Source: Callorhinus ursinus
Taxonomy: Eukaryota > Chordata > Mammalia > Carnivora > Otariidae
NCBI RefSeq assembly: GCF_003265705.1
Contig: NW_020312785.1
Coordinates: 22,234,028-22,298,027 of the forward strand
Length of the DNA stretch: 64,000 nucleotides
Reading direction: 5' to 3'
The notes under the pieces are model-generated. The model saw nothing but the letters and a program-made list of their open reading frames with translations, was not told the DNA's origin and made no database searches. Below are positions 34,101 to 46,040 of this stretch, piece by piece. Numbering within the stretch: position 1 is the first letter of the stretch; each line of letters opens with the position of its first letter. Made by a program: the position numbers and the translations under genes.

Positions 34101-34612
34101 TGCCTCATTTGATTTCCTAGCGGATCACCCTGATGGCTTTTCTTAGTGTTAGACTATAAAACTGAAGGTTGCCTACTTATCCAAGTCCCAGAATGTGCCA
34201 TGCACAGTAATATGTCAGCACTATAAGCTGACACATTGTGGGATGGTGTTCTCAGAGGGACATAAAAGAGTATAGAAGAATATAGTCTGTGGTGTTAAGA
34301 TATTTTTGGTTTCTCCCTTTATCTGCAACTCCAAAACATTACATTTAAATCTGTGAATTCACCCATGTTCACATGGGCATTGTCAAAATTGAATTAAAAC
34401 CTATGGTAAAAAACAGAACAAAACAAAACAAAAACATCCTCAGCATGAAGGATAACGTCTTTGCTCCAAGTTCAAATTTTAAAATGATCATTTGTCATAA
34501 ATACAAAAAAAGCCACAACAAAAAAAAAAAGAAAAGAGAAAGAAAACAAACAACTACTTTGAATTTTGAAAAATTGCCAGACTTTCATGTAAAAATAATA
34601 CTAAAAAATTTA
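31166..34612. other. Mostly unassigned non-coding DNA
   Basis: No gene visible. A weak old-repeat resemblance lies near 32495-32640 (a 'gctactatgtagacg' piece then (GATA)3). The parts at 32970-33330 and 34020-34260 are repeat-free with CpGs and look conserved. The interval near 31860-32130 is richer in C and unrecognised. Confidence 0.45.
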
Positions 34613-34809
34613 AGGGACACCTGGGTGGCTCACTTGTTAAGCATTTGCCTTCGGCTCAGGTCATGGTCCCAGGATCCTGGGATCCATCCCCACATCGGGC
34701 TCCCTGCTCGGCAGGAGGCCTGCTTATCCCTCTCCCACTCCCCCTGCTTGTGTTCCCTCTCTTGCTGTGTCTCTCTGTGTCAAATAAATAAATAAAATCT
34801 TAAAAAAAA
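34613..34809 (+). mobile_element. CAN SINE, full length
   Basis: GGGACACCTGGGTGGCTCAC, the box region, the TC-rich middle with CCCCCTGCTTGTGTTCCCTC, and AAATAAATAAATAAAATCTT. Flanks are both A/T-rich and a target duplication cannot be fixed with confidence. The 140-codon frame that ends here is partly SINE-encoded and not a gene. Confidence 0.95.
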
Positions 34810-37800
34810 TAAATTTTTCCAGTTTTTCAAATGGAGTATGAAATGAGTTTTATAGTATTTAAATGAGAATGAACCTGAATATTTACCTAAGAATTTGTGT
34901 GTGTATGTATCCTTTATGCTATTTTAGGAAAAAAAAATGAGGAATTTATGTTGTATATATTTATTTCAGGTAATTTCTTTATTGTTATAAAAATAAATCA
35001 ATAAGAAGGAAGTATTTTGGATTGAGGAAATAATGAGAGCATCCTACTTTCCCTTCCTCTTTCACGTAGTCACAATAGATATAAAAGAATAATTTAAATA
35101 TTAAGTGAAAATAAATGTATTTTCTATTTCAGTTTTCAAGTTTGCTCAAAGAGTAAGTAGTGTAATAATGTATTCATTTATTCAGTAACCAATGATATAT
35201 TTATGTAAGTATTGGATTTTAAAAGAATCTTGTTTAAATAAATTACAAAATATTACTTTATTCTAATTGGGTAAAAGCTTCCTTTCACAAAATCTCACAT
35301 GTTTGTTTGTCTGATTGGGACCTCTTTTGGTACATATGGAATACAATTTGATTAATAAAATATAAATCCATCTACATCTTTCTAAAGAATTCAATTATTT
35401 GGGCAAAGCAGTGTATAGGTATACATTTAAGATTATAAAGTATGATTAATATGATGAACTATATCTCATATTAAATTGCAGTGTGTTCCCTCTATAACAA
35501 AATCTTAGCATCTGTTAAATGTACATTTAAAAAATGCAATGTGACACTATTTCAAGAGATGAGTTCTCTAGTAGATCAATAAACTAGTTTCTGAAAGCCA
35601 AATTGAGTTTTGAAAATAAATCATTCTTTGAAAAAGATGGAGACATAAACCACCTAACATAAAACTTGTTTATGTCAGTATGGGTGTGGGAGAAATTTAT
35701 CTTCCTGCTATGGTTCTATAATAACAAAAATGCTTAATTGAGATCTCACAATTTAGCACAAGAATTAAAGGAATATGCTCTCCTTTCTCCTAGAAACAAA
35801 AGTCATTACAGCATTTATTTAGAAACCTTAGCTTGAAAATCAAATGTCATACTGATGTCTTGCTCCCATCAGGAACAAAAACATCATGTATGAACGACGT
35901 TATCTCTGCATTTGACAGTATAGAGTATCACTTTTCACTCTAGTCATCCTTGAAAAATGTTCAATAATGCATCCTCACTACCTCCTCCTCAACCTCAAAA
36001 TGGATACCTTATCACCTTAAATATCTTATTTTACAAAACAATAGCAGCTTTGGACATACATAACATAGCTCTAGCAGGAGCAGAAAGAGCTTCTTTTAAT
36101 TGTCTAGTGTGCCTCCAACCTCATGCTTCTGGAAAGATTCCTTCATCTGCACTCTCCTGGAAGAAGCCACTGGATGATGATGAAAGGCTCATAAAAAGGA
36201 TTGCCAGATTTAACAAATAAAAATATTTGTATTAAATTTGATTATCTGGCAACTCTACTCCTAATAGCTTGGCTCTCAAATTAATCTCCAGACCAGTATT
36301 TTTGGTTTCCTTCCCACATGAGTGAAAGCAATTGCTCTGTCTGCAAAAGACAAAAGGTAAATCTTTTCATCTCTAGAGACCATGACCCAGATGAAACATC
36401 GCTCTGGACAATCCCAGGAAGAATCAGACATTTATATCAGCAAGAACCACATTTGTGTCTGCCCTGGGGATGATGCTGATATTTGAAGCAATAAAACTTG
36501 AAAAACAGCAAGAGTAAAACTTAGAAGATTTTAATGCTAAAAGTGATTGCCTTCATTCCTTAATATAAACTCTCCTTCTATAGACATTTCACAGTAAAAG
36601 AAAATGGGGGAAAAGTAGTAGTAAGACATTTTCTTTCTTGTATTAAAAAGGTTTTGAAAACTTCAAGTTCATTTTCTATGTAGTGGGATGGCCATCCAGA
36701 GATTCGTTGTTTAGAATAAGATGGCCTCTCCTATGACTCCAGTGGTTTAGAAAAGACATTCTCCTCTTATTTTACATTTCTCTCATTGGATCACAAACCA
36801 CATTTTAAGTACATATACACTCAAATCTATAGCCCATTTATGGCAAAATTAACTCTCTTGTTAGGAAGCTAAATCTAAACATTAAAATTAAGTCCCTATT
36901 TATAGTCTGATGGTCTCTGAAAAAAGTTTTGGATTAAATTATATTCCCTACATATCTAATAGAACATTGCAACCAGTTGAAAACCTATGAGAAATTAAAT
37001 TGAGAAAGATATTTTTGGAGACCCCTTTAGGAGAAATGAACTTTTTTTTATGTACCGAGAATATTAGATAAAGAAACAAGACAATGACTCCAGTTCTGTT
37101 TGGATATCAAATCTCTACAATTGAGGACATATGAGTAGAAAAGATTTTGTCTGTGTCTTCATCTTGCTGTTCAGGTCAAATCTAGCTCTAGAAAAAAGAA
37201 AAAAAAAATCCAGAGAGAGTTAGTGGGTTCTTCAGAAAAACTGTGCATTTCTTTCCCCTTGTGATGTCTCAAAATTAAATGGTATTGCAAATTTTATATA
37301 ATCTTGTTTCACTGAAGACTCAAGCTCTGTTTTCAGAACAATTATTCAATATTCTGATAGATAAAAAATAATTTAGAACAATTCTATATTATATCACAAG
37401 ATTTACAAATTCAATATTTTACCATTTAAATATAGAATTTAATGTGGATAGTAGTGATGAGCTTTAAGTGAAAAAAAAAAAAAGCCCATAATGGATTAGT
37501 CCTGATACAGCCTTTTGTCATGAGTAAAGAGGCTAATGTAATATAAGCACTCATGAGTAATCAGATGTCTTCTGATGAGTGAATTGAAATGTCATAGCAG
37601 AAGTAATCCACCATACATTTTATTATGAATTTTTGTGGGTAGATTTAAATTCATTTTCTGACTCATTTAATTTATTGAATCAAAACAAAATCTAAGATGC
37701 ATGCAAAAATCAATTTTGGTGATAAGAGATTTACCCCAATGTATGTATTCATTTCTAATTTTTCTTCTTTTCCTCATCAGCTGACTAGGCTGTAATTTGT

Positions 37801-37987
37801 GTAAGTCATTCTTTGCAGCTTTATTTCTGGTTTTTGCCAAAGGCCACGCAACTATATATAGAGCTAGCATTTCCACAGTGTTGTATGATTGTATTACACT
37901 AGAAATATCTTAGTGTTGTCAGTAGCTCTGAGCAAGTGTGTCTTTGATATAATTTCTCGGATTCCATAGGTAAGCAATTTTTCTCCA
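34810..37987. other. Unassigned AT-rich non-coding DNA
   Basis: No gene and no large repeat recognised in about 3.2 kb. An 87-codon frame starting at an ATG (35957-36220) has no domain and runs into a palindromic transposon relic. The block at 37680-37990 shows no similarity I can name. Confidence 0.5.
36199..36256. mobile_element. Palindromic DNA-transposon (MITE) relic
   Basis: TTGCCAGATTTAACAAAT and ATTTGATTATCTGGCAA are imperfect inverted repeats around an A/T-rich centre. They resemble the 'ggttgccagatttagcaaataaaaat' terminal sequence of a known palindromic mammalian MITE; I cannot assign the family name. Confidence 0.5.
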
Positions 37988-38461
37988 TTTTTTTTATTTG
38001 AGAATAGTTGACACACATGTTACATTGGTTTCAGGTGTACAACATAGTGATTCAATAACTTATACATTCTGCTGTTGTCACCACAAGTGTAACTACCATC
38101 TGTCACCATATGCTATTATAGTACCATTTACTATATTCCCTATGCTGTACCTTTTACTCCCATGACTAATTCATTCCATAACTGGAAGCCTGTATCTCTC
38201 ACTCCCCTTCACCCATTTTGCCCATCCCCCCACCACTATCTCCCTTTCCCCTCCCAACCATCAGTTGGTTCTCTATAGGTCTGATTCTACTTTTTGTTTA
38301 TTTATCCATTTGTTTTGTTTTCTAGCTTCCACATATAAATGAAATCACATGGTATTTGTCTTTCTCTGTCTGGCTTATTTCACTTAGCATAATACCCACT
38401 AGGTCTATCCATGTTGGTGTAAATGGCAAGATCTCATCCGTTTATATGGCTGAATAATATT

Positions 38462-38500
<39 letters not shown>

Positions 38501-39224
38501 CACATCTTTTTAATCCATTCATCTATTAATGAATACTTGGGTTGTTTCCACATCTTGGATATTACAAATAATGCTGCAGTAAAACTAGGGATGCACGTAT
38601 CTTTTTGAATTAGTGTCTTTGTTTTCTTTGGGTAAATACTGAGTAGCAGAATTACTGGATCATATGCTATTTTTATTTTTAATTTTTTGAGGCATCTCCA
38701 TACTGTTTGCCACAGTGGCTGTACTAATTTATATTCCCACCATCAGTGCATGAGAAGGTACCTTCTTTTCCACATCTTCACCAACATTTGTTATTTCTAG
38801 TCTTTTTTATTCTGGCCATTTTGACAGGTGTAAGGTGATATCTAATTGTGGTTTTGACTTGCATTTCCCTGATGATTAGTGATGTGGAACATCTTTTAAT
38901 GTGTGTTGGCCATCTATATGCTATCTTTGGAAGAATAGCTGTTCAGGTCCTCTCCTTTTTTAATTGGATTTTTTGGGTTCTTTTTTTTGGTGTTGTATTA
39001 TATAAGTTTTTTATGTATTTTGAATATTAACCCCTTATTGGATAAATCATTTATAAATATCTTCTGTTCAGTAGTTTGCCTTTTTGTTTTGTTGATGGTT
39101 TCCTTTGCTGTGCAAAGGAAATTTTGTACAGTAGTCTGAAAGTTTATTTTTTGCTTTTGTTTCCCTTGCCTTAAGAGACATATCTAGAAAAATGTTGCTA
39201 CAGCCAACATCAAAGAAGATGAGC
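37988..39224 (-). mobile_element. LINE-1 3' end (about 1.2 kb), antisense
   Basis: From left to right: a GAATAGTTGACACACATGTT 3' UTR block, GGTATTTGTCTTTCTCTGTC, TATGGCTGAATAATATTCC, TTTTTGAGGCATCTCCATAC, TTCACCAACATTTGTTATTT, TGTAAGGTGATATCTAATTG and GTTTGCCTTTTTGTTTTGTT. This is the antisense 3' UTR and distal ORF2 in normal order. It is 5'-truncated, with frames broken by substitutions and a microsatellite. Confidence 0.95.
38464..38498. repeat. (TG)n microsatellite within L1
   Basis: About seventeen TG units replace the 'attgtgtgtatatatacc' segment that normally follows TGAATAATATTCC in L1, so the tract grew from the short GTGT seed in the element. Confidence 0.97.
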
Positions 39225-39832
39225 CATATTCTTGCTCAACAGTATTTTCCAACATATAGTCAATTAGAAATATATATTGCTGTTTAATTGACTTCTACTG
39301 TTTCCTCTTAAATCATCTGGTGAAGGTCATCATAATTTTTGGTGTGAATATAGCTGCTAAAAATATTTAGAAGCCACTGGGTCAATGAGTAAGAACAAAA
39401 TATAAGTCAGTATTTAATAAAAGTCCTTATATAGCAGTCATCGTGGCCATCATTATTCCCCACAGGACATTGGAATTCAACTCGATTCTCTTGAATAAAA
39501 CAAAACTACTTAATTTCTCAAGGTTTTTATCTTTGTTTGATAGGATATGCCTTAATTTTGATCACTAACTCTTTTCCATAACCGATTGTTCTCTACAAAC
39601 AACTATCTCACTTTTTCATCATCCTCTCAAAATAAATAATTCAGGAAACTTACAGTTTTCAAAAATTTTATCTCCTTTAGTAGTTACTCATATATATGAA
39701 AGGCAGTCAAACTCTAGATTTTTTTCAGATTATTTTTATAACATTTGATACTACATAAATAACAATTATGGAAATGATTTATTGAATAGTTTTGTCATTA
39801 CACTAGGCTATGTTTTAAATTGTTTTCTTTTT
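39225..39832. other. Unassigned AT-rich non-coding DNA
   Basis: Nothing recognisable between two L1 remnants. Confidence 0.5.
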
Positions 39833-40006
39833 TTCTGAGGTATGATTGACATATAACATTACATTAATTTCATGTGTACAGCATAATGTTTCAATATTTG
39901 CATACACTGAGAAATGATCACCACAGTAAGTCTAATTAACTTCGGTCACCATATGTAATTACAGTTTATTTTTTTCCTGTGATGAAGACTGTTCAGATTT
40001 CCTTAA
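39833..40006 (-). mobile_element. Old L1 3' UTR, antisense, left part
   Basis: GAGGTATGATTGACATATAA, TTTCATGTGTACAGCATAAT, AATGATCACCACAGTAAGTC and TCCTGTGATGAAGACTGTTC follow the antisense order of an old mammalian L1 3' UTR. A SINE interrupts the element and the right part resumes after it. Confidence 0.88.
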
Positions 40007-40197
40007 CTTTTTTTTTTAAGATTTTATTTATTTATTTGAGAAAGAGAGCGAAAGAGAGCACAAGTTGGGTGAAGGGCAGAGGGAGAAGCAGACCTCCCTC
40101 TGAGCAAGGAGCCCGACGTGGGGCTCCATCCCAGGACCCTGGGATCATGACCTGAGCTGAAGGCAGACACTTAACTGACTGAGCCACCCAGGCACCC
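40007..40197 (-). mobile_element. CAN SINE nested in an L1, antisense
   Basis: TTTTTTTAAGATTTTATTTA, a GA-rich middle, GGGCTCCATCCCAGGACCCT and the head complement GACTGAGCCACCCAGGCACC. The L1 text breaks before it at CCTTAACTTT and resumes at CTTAGCAACTTT, giving a plausible short target duplication. Confidence 0.95.
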
Positions 40198-40350
40198 TCT
40201 TAGCAACTTTCACCCAAATGTACAATACAGTATTATTAACTGTAGTCAACCGGTAATACATTTGATCTCTATGAATTATTTATTTTGTAGCTGGAAGTTT
40301 ATACATTTTGATTGCCTTTATCCACCCCCCCCCATACCTGAGCTATTTTT
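40198..40350 (-). mobile_element. Old L1 3' UTR, antisense, right part
   Basis: TTAGCAACTTTCACCCAAAT, TACAGTATTATTAACTGTAG, ATGAATTATTTATTTTGTAG and GCTGGAAGTTTATACATTTT continue the L1 interrupted by the SINE. It ends near a poly-C run. Confidence 0.88.
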
Positions 40351-40361
40351 AAAACAACCTG

Positions 40362-40441
40362 GGGACACCTGGAGGACTCTTGATTTCAGGGTCATGAGTT
40401 CAAGCCCCACATTGGGTGTGGAACTTACTTTAAAAAAAAAA
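40362..40441 (+). mobile_element. Short CAN SINE with internal deletion
   Basis: GGGGACACCTGG is joined directly to GGACTCTTGATTTCAGGGTC, ATGAGTTCAAGCCCCACATT, GGGTGTGGAACTTACTTT and poly(A). About 25 bases of the normal head are missing. It lacks a TC-rich middle, so it is a short-subtype copy. Confidence 0.85.
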
Positions 40442-40588
40442 ATCTGTCAGTGGCTTCAGGTATGTTTGAATCCCCATTAGGCCTAATATCATCCATGTAC
40501 TGTTTGCAAATGATAAACTTTATCTGTATTCTTTGGAAGTATTTTATGAAGCCAAGTTTATAAATGCCTTTAGAAGAATAGAAAAACT

Positions 40589-40781
40589 GGGGCGCCTGGG
40601 TGGCTCAGTCGTTAAGCATCTGCCTTCAGCTCAGGTCATGATTCCAGGGTCCTGGGATCGAGTCCCACATCGGGCTCCCTGCTCAGCTTCTCCCTCTCTC
40701 TCTGCCTGCCGCTCCCCCTGCTTGTGCTCTCTCTCTCTCTTTCTGTCCAATAAATAAATAAAATCTTAAAAAAGAAGAAAA
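40589..40781 (+). mobile_element. CAN SINE with exact target duplication
   Basis: GGGGCGCCTGGGTGGCTCAG head at consensus, a middle variant (TCAGCTTCTCCCTCTCTCTC, TGCCTGCCGCTCCCCCTGC), and an AATAAATAAATAAAATCTTA tail. AATAGAAAAACT at 40577-40588 and 40782-40793 is exact. The middle variant differs from most copies here and marks another subfamily. Confidence 0.96.
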
Positions 40782-41509
40782 AATAGAAAAACTCATATTC
40801 CTGTATCTAACCAAGAACACAAGAGAAAATGAATGGGTCCTTTTTGTCTTATCTTTCAGTTCACACATAAACTGTTATGGAAGTAGTAAGACAGTAAAAT
40901 AGAAACCCTATGTCTTTTAAGAGTTTTGAGTGAGTATGCCTAGAAAAGTCAGATAATTCATCATTTTCGTCCTCCGGCCATATAATATAAAAAATAGATT
41001 CCTCATACAAGTTGAAGAGTTTGATGACTGTATGTTTTCTTATGTGAAACTTTAACTATCTTTAGTGAGAAGTACACCTAGTTTGTATTATTAGTGAGTG
41101 AGAATTGTCTACCCTGAGCAAAGAGAGGAAACAGTCCTTCTTCTATCATGAGAATGATATAGAACACCGCACTTCAGAATTCAGTATGTCGGGTACTCAT
41201 GGAAATGATCCAAACACACATTTTTTTTAATTCAGAAATCTTAATTATCACCAAATCTATAAATCTATGACCTTTCTCCGTCTTGCCTGATGGCTTTTAG
41301 AGTCATGCTTAATTTCACAGCTGACAGTACGAAGCTTACATTCATTTTCAAAAATGTCTAATTGGAACCTAGCAGTGTTTTCAATAAAAGAAAATACCTC
41401 TTACGTGAAAATGGTGTAACCTACTCCACCCTCTGTCAAGGAAAGGTTAAAGGAACAAGATAAAGCATATGTGTACGTACATTATTTCAAGTACCAATTT
41501 TTATTTTAT

Positions 41510-41810
41510 CAGTCAAGATGGGTTAGGGGTCCTGTGGTAATAAACAGTCTGAAAATTCCAGTGATTTTAAGGCAAAAAAAGTTTTTGTCACTCCCTCGGT
41601 TTAAATACTTATTGCCAGCTGACTGGGTCCTTGACTTTCCGTCACTGTTGAGGGTGAAGGAATGTTGACACCCTATGACAATGGCAGAGGGAAAGGAGAG
41701 TTCCAGAGGCTGTTGCATCAGCATAAATGCTTTGGTCTGTAGTAACACATGCCATATTCGCTTCCCACTCATAGGCTGCAGCAAGTCACATGGCCACACA
41801 AAACCATAAA
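41510..41810. repeat. Probable old dispersed repeat, unassigned
   Basis: AACAGTCTGAAAATTCCAGT, AATGGCAGAGGGAAAGGAGA, TAAATGCTTTGGTCTGTAGT and AAGTCACATGGCCACAC resemble a common mammalian repeat with a 'cattggccagaactagtcacatggcc' end. Overlapping frames on both strands are by-products. The class is not determined. Confidence 0.5.
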
Positions 41811-42674
41811 GAAGTCAGAAGGCAGTCTAGTCATGTATATGGATGGAGGGGACAACCACAACCATTTGGCATACTCTGATAATGATTATACAGATATTAA
41901 CTACCAATCTCCAACCCCAGTATAGACCCATTTCTACCCACCTTATTTAGTCTAGATGCTGATTTGACTCCATATTTAGTCTATTGACCTTTTAAAAACT
42001 GCATCTTGCCTTGACCTCATATTCTTTCAACAGGGTTCTCTTCTATCTATTATTATTATTGATGTGTCTGTTCATTTTGTTTTTTGGGGGGGTTTATTTT
42101 ATTTTGTTTTAAGGTGTGTTTTCTTAGGTCAAAACAAACATTAGTCAATGTGTCATTAGTAACTAAGCCCAATAATTATGACATTGATTCAACAGGATTA
42201 AGATTAACACATGAGATTCTGCTATCAAAGTGTTCAGGGGTATTTTCTGACCATTTCCTGAGACTTACAGTTTCTGTGTTGTGCATGTCATGTTGTAAGT
42301 GTTCGAGAGAATAGACTGTGAATCGTAGAATACTAACATCACAGGGCTGACAAGGAAATGTTAAAAATGTGTCATCTATTTTTTATATTTCAACGAGATT
42401 GTACACAAAGCAACATATATATAAACATATATTTAGTTGTTTTATTCAATTAATTGGAAAGAAACACTAATACATAACACTGCCATACAGAATATGGTAG
42501 TAGGTTATTTATTAAAAATAAGCTTTTCTTTTGACCTTTTTGACTAAATGTCAGTCGTAGATTTCTTTTTTTTACACCAATTTTCAAATCACTCTGTTTG
42601 GACATATTTATCTGCCTGATTAAATCATTACCATTATTTTGTAAGTGCAGGGACATTCTAAATAATAACAGTAA

Positions 42675-42695
42675 CAATAATAATAATAATAATAA
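42675..42695. repeat. (AAT)n trinucleotide repeat
   Basis: Seven uninterrupted AAT units. Confidence 0.93.
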
Positions 42696-42734
42696 AACGT
42701 GGTATAGAGAGAAGAGTACTAAACCATATTACTG

Positions 42735-42870
42735 TGACTTATAAAGTGATTTCATGTCTCCAATCCTCAGCTTCCTTTTATTTTTATTTGTAAGATGGAG
42801 AAACCAAAATCGACCTTTACAAACTAATGCTATGAACTTGGAACTGCATGAAGGTCTTGTTTGCAGACCA
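42735..42870 (+). repeat. Probable MIR remnant
   Basis: TTCATGTCTCCAATCCTCAG followed by TTTGTAAGATGGAGAAACCA fits the MIR 'aacctctctgtgcctcag ... ctgtaaaatggg' pattern, but the rest is too decayed to be sure. Confidence 0.45.
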
Positions 42871-43149
42871 GTCTTAATATAACTACATAAATAGAAGCAT
42901 TGTTTAGTGTGACGTTATATAAACAAGCACACAATTTTAAATGGAAATTAAATTTCATTATTCAGACCACATTGATTTTATCTGATCAAACTGCTCTCAC
43001 ATATTTGAGTTACAAGATCCAAGGGTGAATGGTATTCTGTGATGAATTCCATCAAGTCTGGACTTTACTTAATCAAATTTTACAGTGTTGGACCAAACAG
43101 TGAATGCCTGTGAAGTTGACTTGTCTCCCTTTATCTTTGGGATGCCTAA

Positions 43150-43280
43150 TCTAATAAAATCATAAAATTTAAGAGCTAGAAGTGACTTTGAGTTTATATC
43201 TTCCACTTCCTTACATTTAAGAAAACTAGGCTGTTATCAGTTTAGGGATTTTATTCAACTGCTAGTAAAAGATATCTGAG
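43150..43280 (-). repeat. Ancient MIR-like remnant
   Basis: TCATAAAATTTAAGAGCTAG, AAGTGACTTTGAGTTTATAT and CTTACATTTAAGAAAACTAG fit the 'atcatagaatttgagagctggaagggac ... cattttacagaagaggaaactgagg' pattern shared with the remnant near 27.9 kb. Confidence 0.5.
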
Positions 43281-43334
43281 AGTTCCTGTCATAAAGAAAA
43301 TTTGGATTAATGCACCCAAGGTGTTTGCAAGTTT

Positions 43335-43484
43335 TTTTTTTTAAGATTTTATTTATTTATTAGAGAGCAGAGGCAGAGGGAGAGGGAGAAGCAGACTCCC
43401 TGCTGAACAGAGAGCCTGATGTGGGGCTCGATCTCGGGATGCTGAGATTGTGACTGCTTAACCAACTAAGCCACCCAGGTGCCC
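43335..43484 (-). mobile_element. CAN SINE, antisense, shortened
   Basis: TTTTTAAGATTTTATTTATT, a shortened GA-rich middle, GATGTGGGGCTCGATCTCGG and the head complement CTAAGCCACCCAGGTGCCC. A gap removes part of the 'acctgagccgaaggcag' segment. GCAAGTTT at 43327-43334 and 43485-43492 is the likely target duplication. Confidence 0.94.
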
Positions 43485-43919
43485 GCAAGTTTGTTTTTGT
43501 TTTTTGTTTTTTTTGGACTTCCTCTCCTAATAGTCTACATGGTTTGCAAGAAGGTCTGCACAGCATCTTATTTCAGAATGAAAATGACAAAAAGCTAAAG
43601 AGTAAGTGGATAATGAGTCTGTCCCCTTTGTAAAAGAGTCGCTGTTTTTGCCTAAATTCTCTACCCAGCATTTATTACAAGGCGTCACATTGCAAGGAAG
43701 ACTGAGCAGTGTAGTTTTGTCACTACCAGAACTAGGATTCTATTAATAAAAAAGAAAAGGAAAATACAAGTATTACACCAAAACCTGGTGGTCTCTGCCA
43801 AAGAAGACTATTTTATCATAATGGATAATAATGGTTTAATATTTCTATTACTTATAGTTGCTATTTTGCTGGGCTGGAATCGCACCAAACCATTAACAAG
43901 AAACAGTGTGAACAGAAAT

Positions 43920-44115
43920 TATAGGTTCTAAAGTGAAACTGACTTAAGTTCACACCAGGTCCCTACCATTTCTAGAAATTACTTCACATCTCTAACTTCA
44001 TTTTTTTTGTAAAATAAGATGGCATCTTCTTCACAAGTTCAAGTCCTCAATTAGACAATACATGTGCAGTTGAATGACCAAACACAATGCCTAGAATATG
44101 CTAATCACTCTGAGT
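43920..44115 (+). repeat. MIR SINE remnant, decayed
   Basis: TAGGTTCTAAAGTGAAACTG, TTACTTCACATCTCTAACTT, TTGTAAAATAAGATGGCATC and CACAATGCCTAGAATATGCT follow MIR order at low identity. Confidence 0.55.
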
Positions 44116-45203
44116 AGTGGGTGCTGCCACCAACCAGTGAATGTTTTTCTATGTTTTATGATTAAGAAGTGAAAAGATTATTGATGTTTTATTGAAATTA
44201 ATGTCAGGGTAATAATATTTATCAATTATTGTACTTCAGGTCATCAGAATGACTTTAGTGCCTTTAAGGTTCTTCTCTGAGAGTGGTTATCATTCATCTT
44301 CTATCAATCTCTATATTTTTCCATTTATATCTGTGGATCCATCTTCTAGAGACATGATGAACGGTCTTGATTAGCCTGTGCTCCTTGTCCAGTATTATAA
44401 TACCTAGAAAGTAATTATGTTTCTATTTCTCATTTTAATTTGGTCTTACTTCATTGACAATATGGGTATAGGCCAAGCCCATTATGAGCTTTATTGCTCA
44501 CATATCAGGTGTTTGGAAATCCATCCTTTGACTCTGAAGAAAGCAAAAGATGAATCCACAGAACTCTGATACATTTTATACATACATTAACCTAATTATG
44601 GGCAGAGAAATAACAATTTTTTATGTTCTATATTTAATACTTCTTCTATGCCTGGAAATATAGATTCTTATTATGATGACTTCAGTCATCGATCAGGTGT
44701 ACCCATAGAAATCTCCTAATTTAAGTAAGAGAGGATTTGTCCTTGGACTTGCCTAGACTTGCTGTAAACAGATACCTAATTGCCCGTGTTGACTGACAGA
44801 ACAAGCATTGACTATCTTTACAGCCTAAGCCTTTGTTTGGTCATTGAGATTTATCCATTTGAAATCTGTCCATTGGCTGTTCAGAAGTTTGTACTATAAT
44901 GGACTCTTCTATTGGTAACACAGCTTTAGTTAAAACCTCTGAAGAGTGTAGGGAAACAGAAAAAAAAAAAAAGACCTCTAGACTGGCATGACTGAACATG
45001 GCTTTTTTTCCCCTGTAAAAATTTCAATATGAAATTATTCAAATGATACTCTGGCTGGGTCATAATGTCTTCATTCACCAGTTATATGTGAGATAGATTC
45101 AAATGGAAGTAAAGTGGCTTCCATTCACCCGTTTGTATTTTAAATACCACTTACAGAAATCTGTTGATAATGTTGCTTATCCTCCTTTTCCTGATGCTGT
45201 TTC

Positions 45204-45222
45204 GTCTGCCCCCAAGTGGTGG
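45204..45222 (-). promoter_or_regulatory. CTCF-like motif
   Basis: TCTGCCCCCAAGTGGTGGA keeps the CCCCC..GTGG core of the CTCF motif (complement of CCAC..GGGGG). The A at a usually T or C position weakens it. Motif-level evidence only. Confidence 0.3.
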
Positions 45223-46020
45223 AGAGCTAAGACCCTGGAAAGATAGTGTGGTCAGTTCATGACTTAGTGCTTGCTGCATTTGTGTGCCTGAGGGATTTTT
45301 GTTGGGATGTAACAGCTGAACAATCAGAAATTTATTACATATAATATGAATTCATCTGTTCAAATCATAGCAGTGCAATGATTCTTGAAAGTATGTCTGT
45401 ACCTTTTAATTCGATACACTAAGTGAATAGATTTCCAAGATGTACAGTCATGTTCTCTGAAATACATAGTTCTAAAGGTTTTATTTTGGGCTCATTTTCT
45501 CCTTGCTTCCCTACTTGTTTTACAGCCCTTCTCCTTGATATGGGCTTGTACTGGAAGACATGTTTCTTCTTGATTTCTAGCAGTTTCTAACTGGTATTGT
45601 TGAATTTTAATATTCAGTTTGATTCAGAACTCTGGCCTTTTTCAGGTTCTTAGGAGCTCCCTTTTGTCTCATTTTTAAACATGGCCTTTGGGGAATGGCA
45701 GTGACTGTGACAGATGGTAAAGGGGTAAGATTGCACTTTGGTGCTGCTTCTGTCTTTTGCCTCTGATCTCTTTCCACTTTCTCAAGGCAAATTATAGATT
45801 TCCCTTTGCCTCTAGAGGGACTCAAACAGTAGTTCCAGTCGTATGGGTCTTTGTTTCTAGCTCTTAGAAAATAGGGTTCTTATTTGATTACACATTGTAA
45901 TCATGTTTATTGTTAATAAAGGGTGCTGATTAGCATGTTGACCAAATACCTGACTAGACAAGGATGGGGACTTGTTGAATCACAAGGGGGGAGAAATAAT
46001 TCTTTGTGAGTTTGAAAGTA

Positions 46021-46040
46021 GCTTCCCTCTAGTGGTCAAA
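46021..46040 (-). promoter_or_regulatory. CTCF-like motif
   Basis: GCTTCCCTCTAGTGGTCAAA keeps CCNCTAGTGG, the central part of the CTCF consensus, in the same orientation as the motif 0.8 kb upstream. Motif-level evidence only. Confidence 0.35.

Larger units (their letters stand above)
40794..43149. other. Mostly unassigned non-coding DNA
   Basis: No gene. It includes an old element near 41.5-41.8 kb, an (AAT)n tract and a weak MIR near 42.8 kb, listed separately. Confidence 0.45.

Noticed and set aside
34373..34795. 140-codon open frame on the plus strand
   Set aside because: Its second half is a CAN SINE read in frame and the first half is A-rich low-complexity sequence; no domain.
35957..36220. 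87-codon frame starting at an ATG
   Set aside because: Runs into a palindromic transposon relic at its 3' end and has no domain or promoter context.
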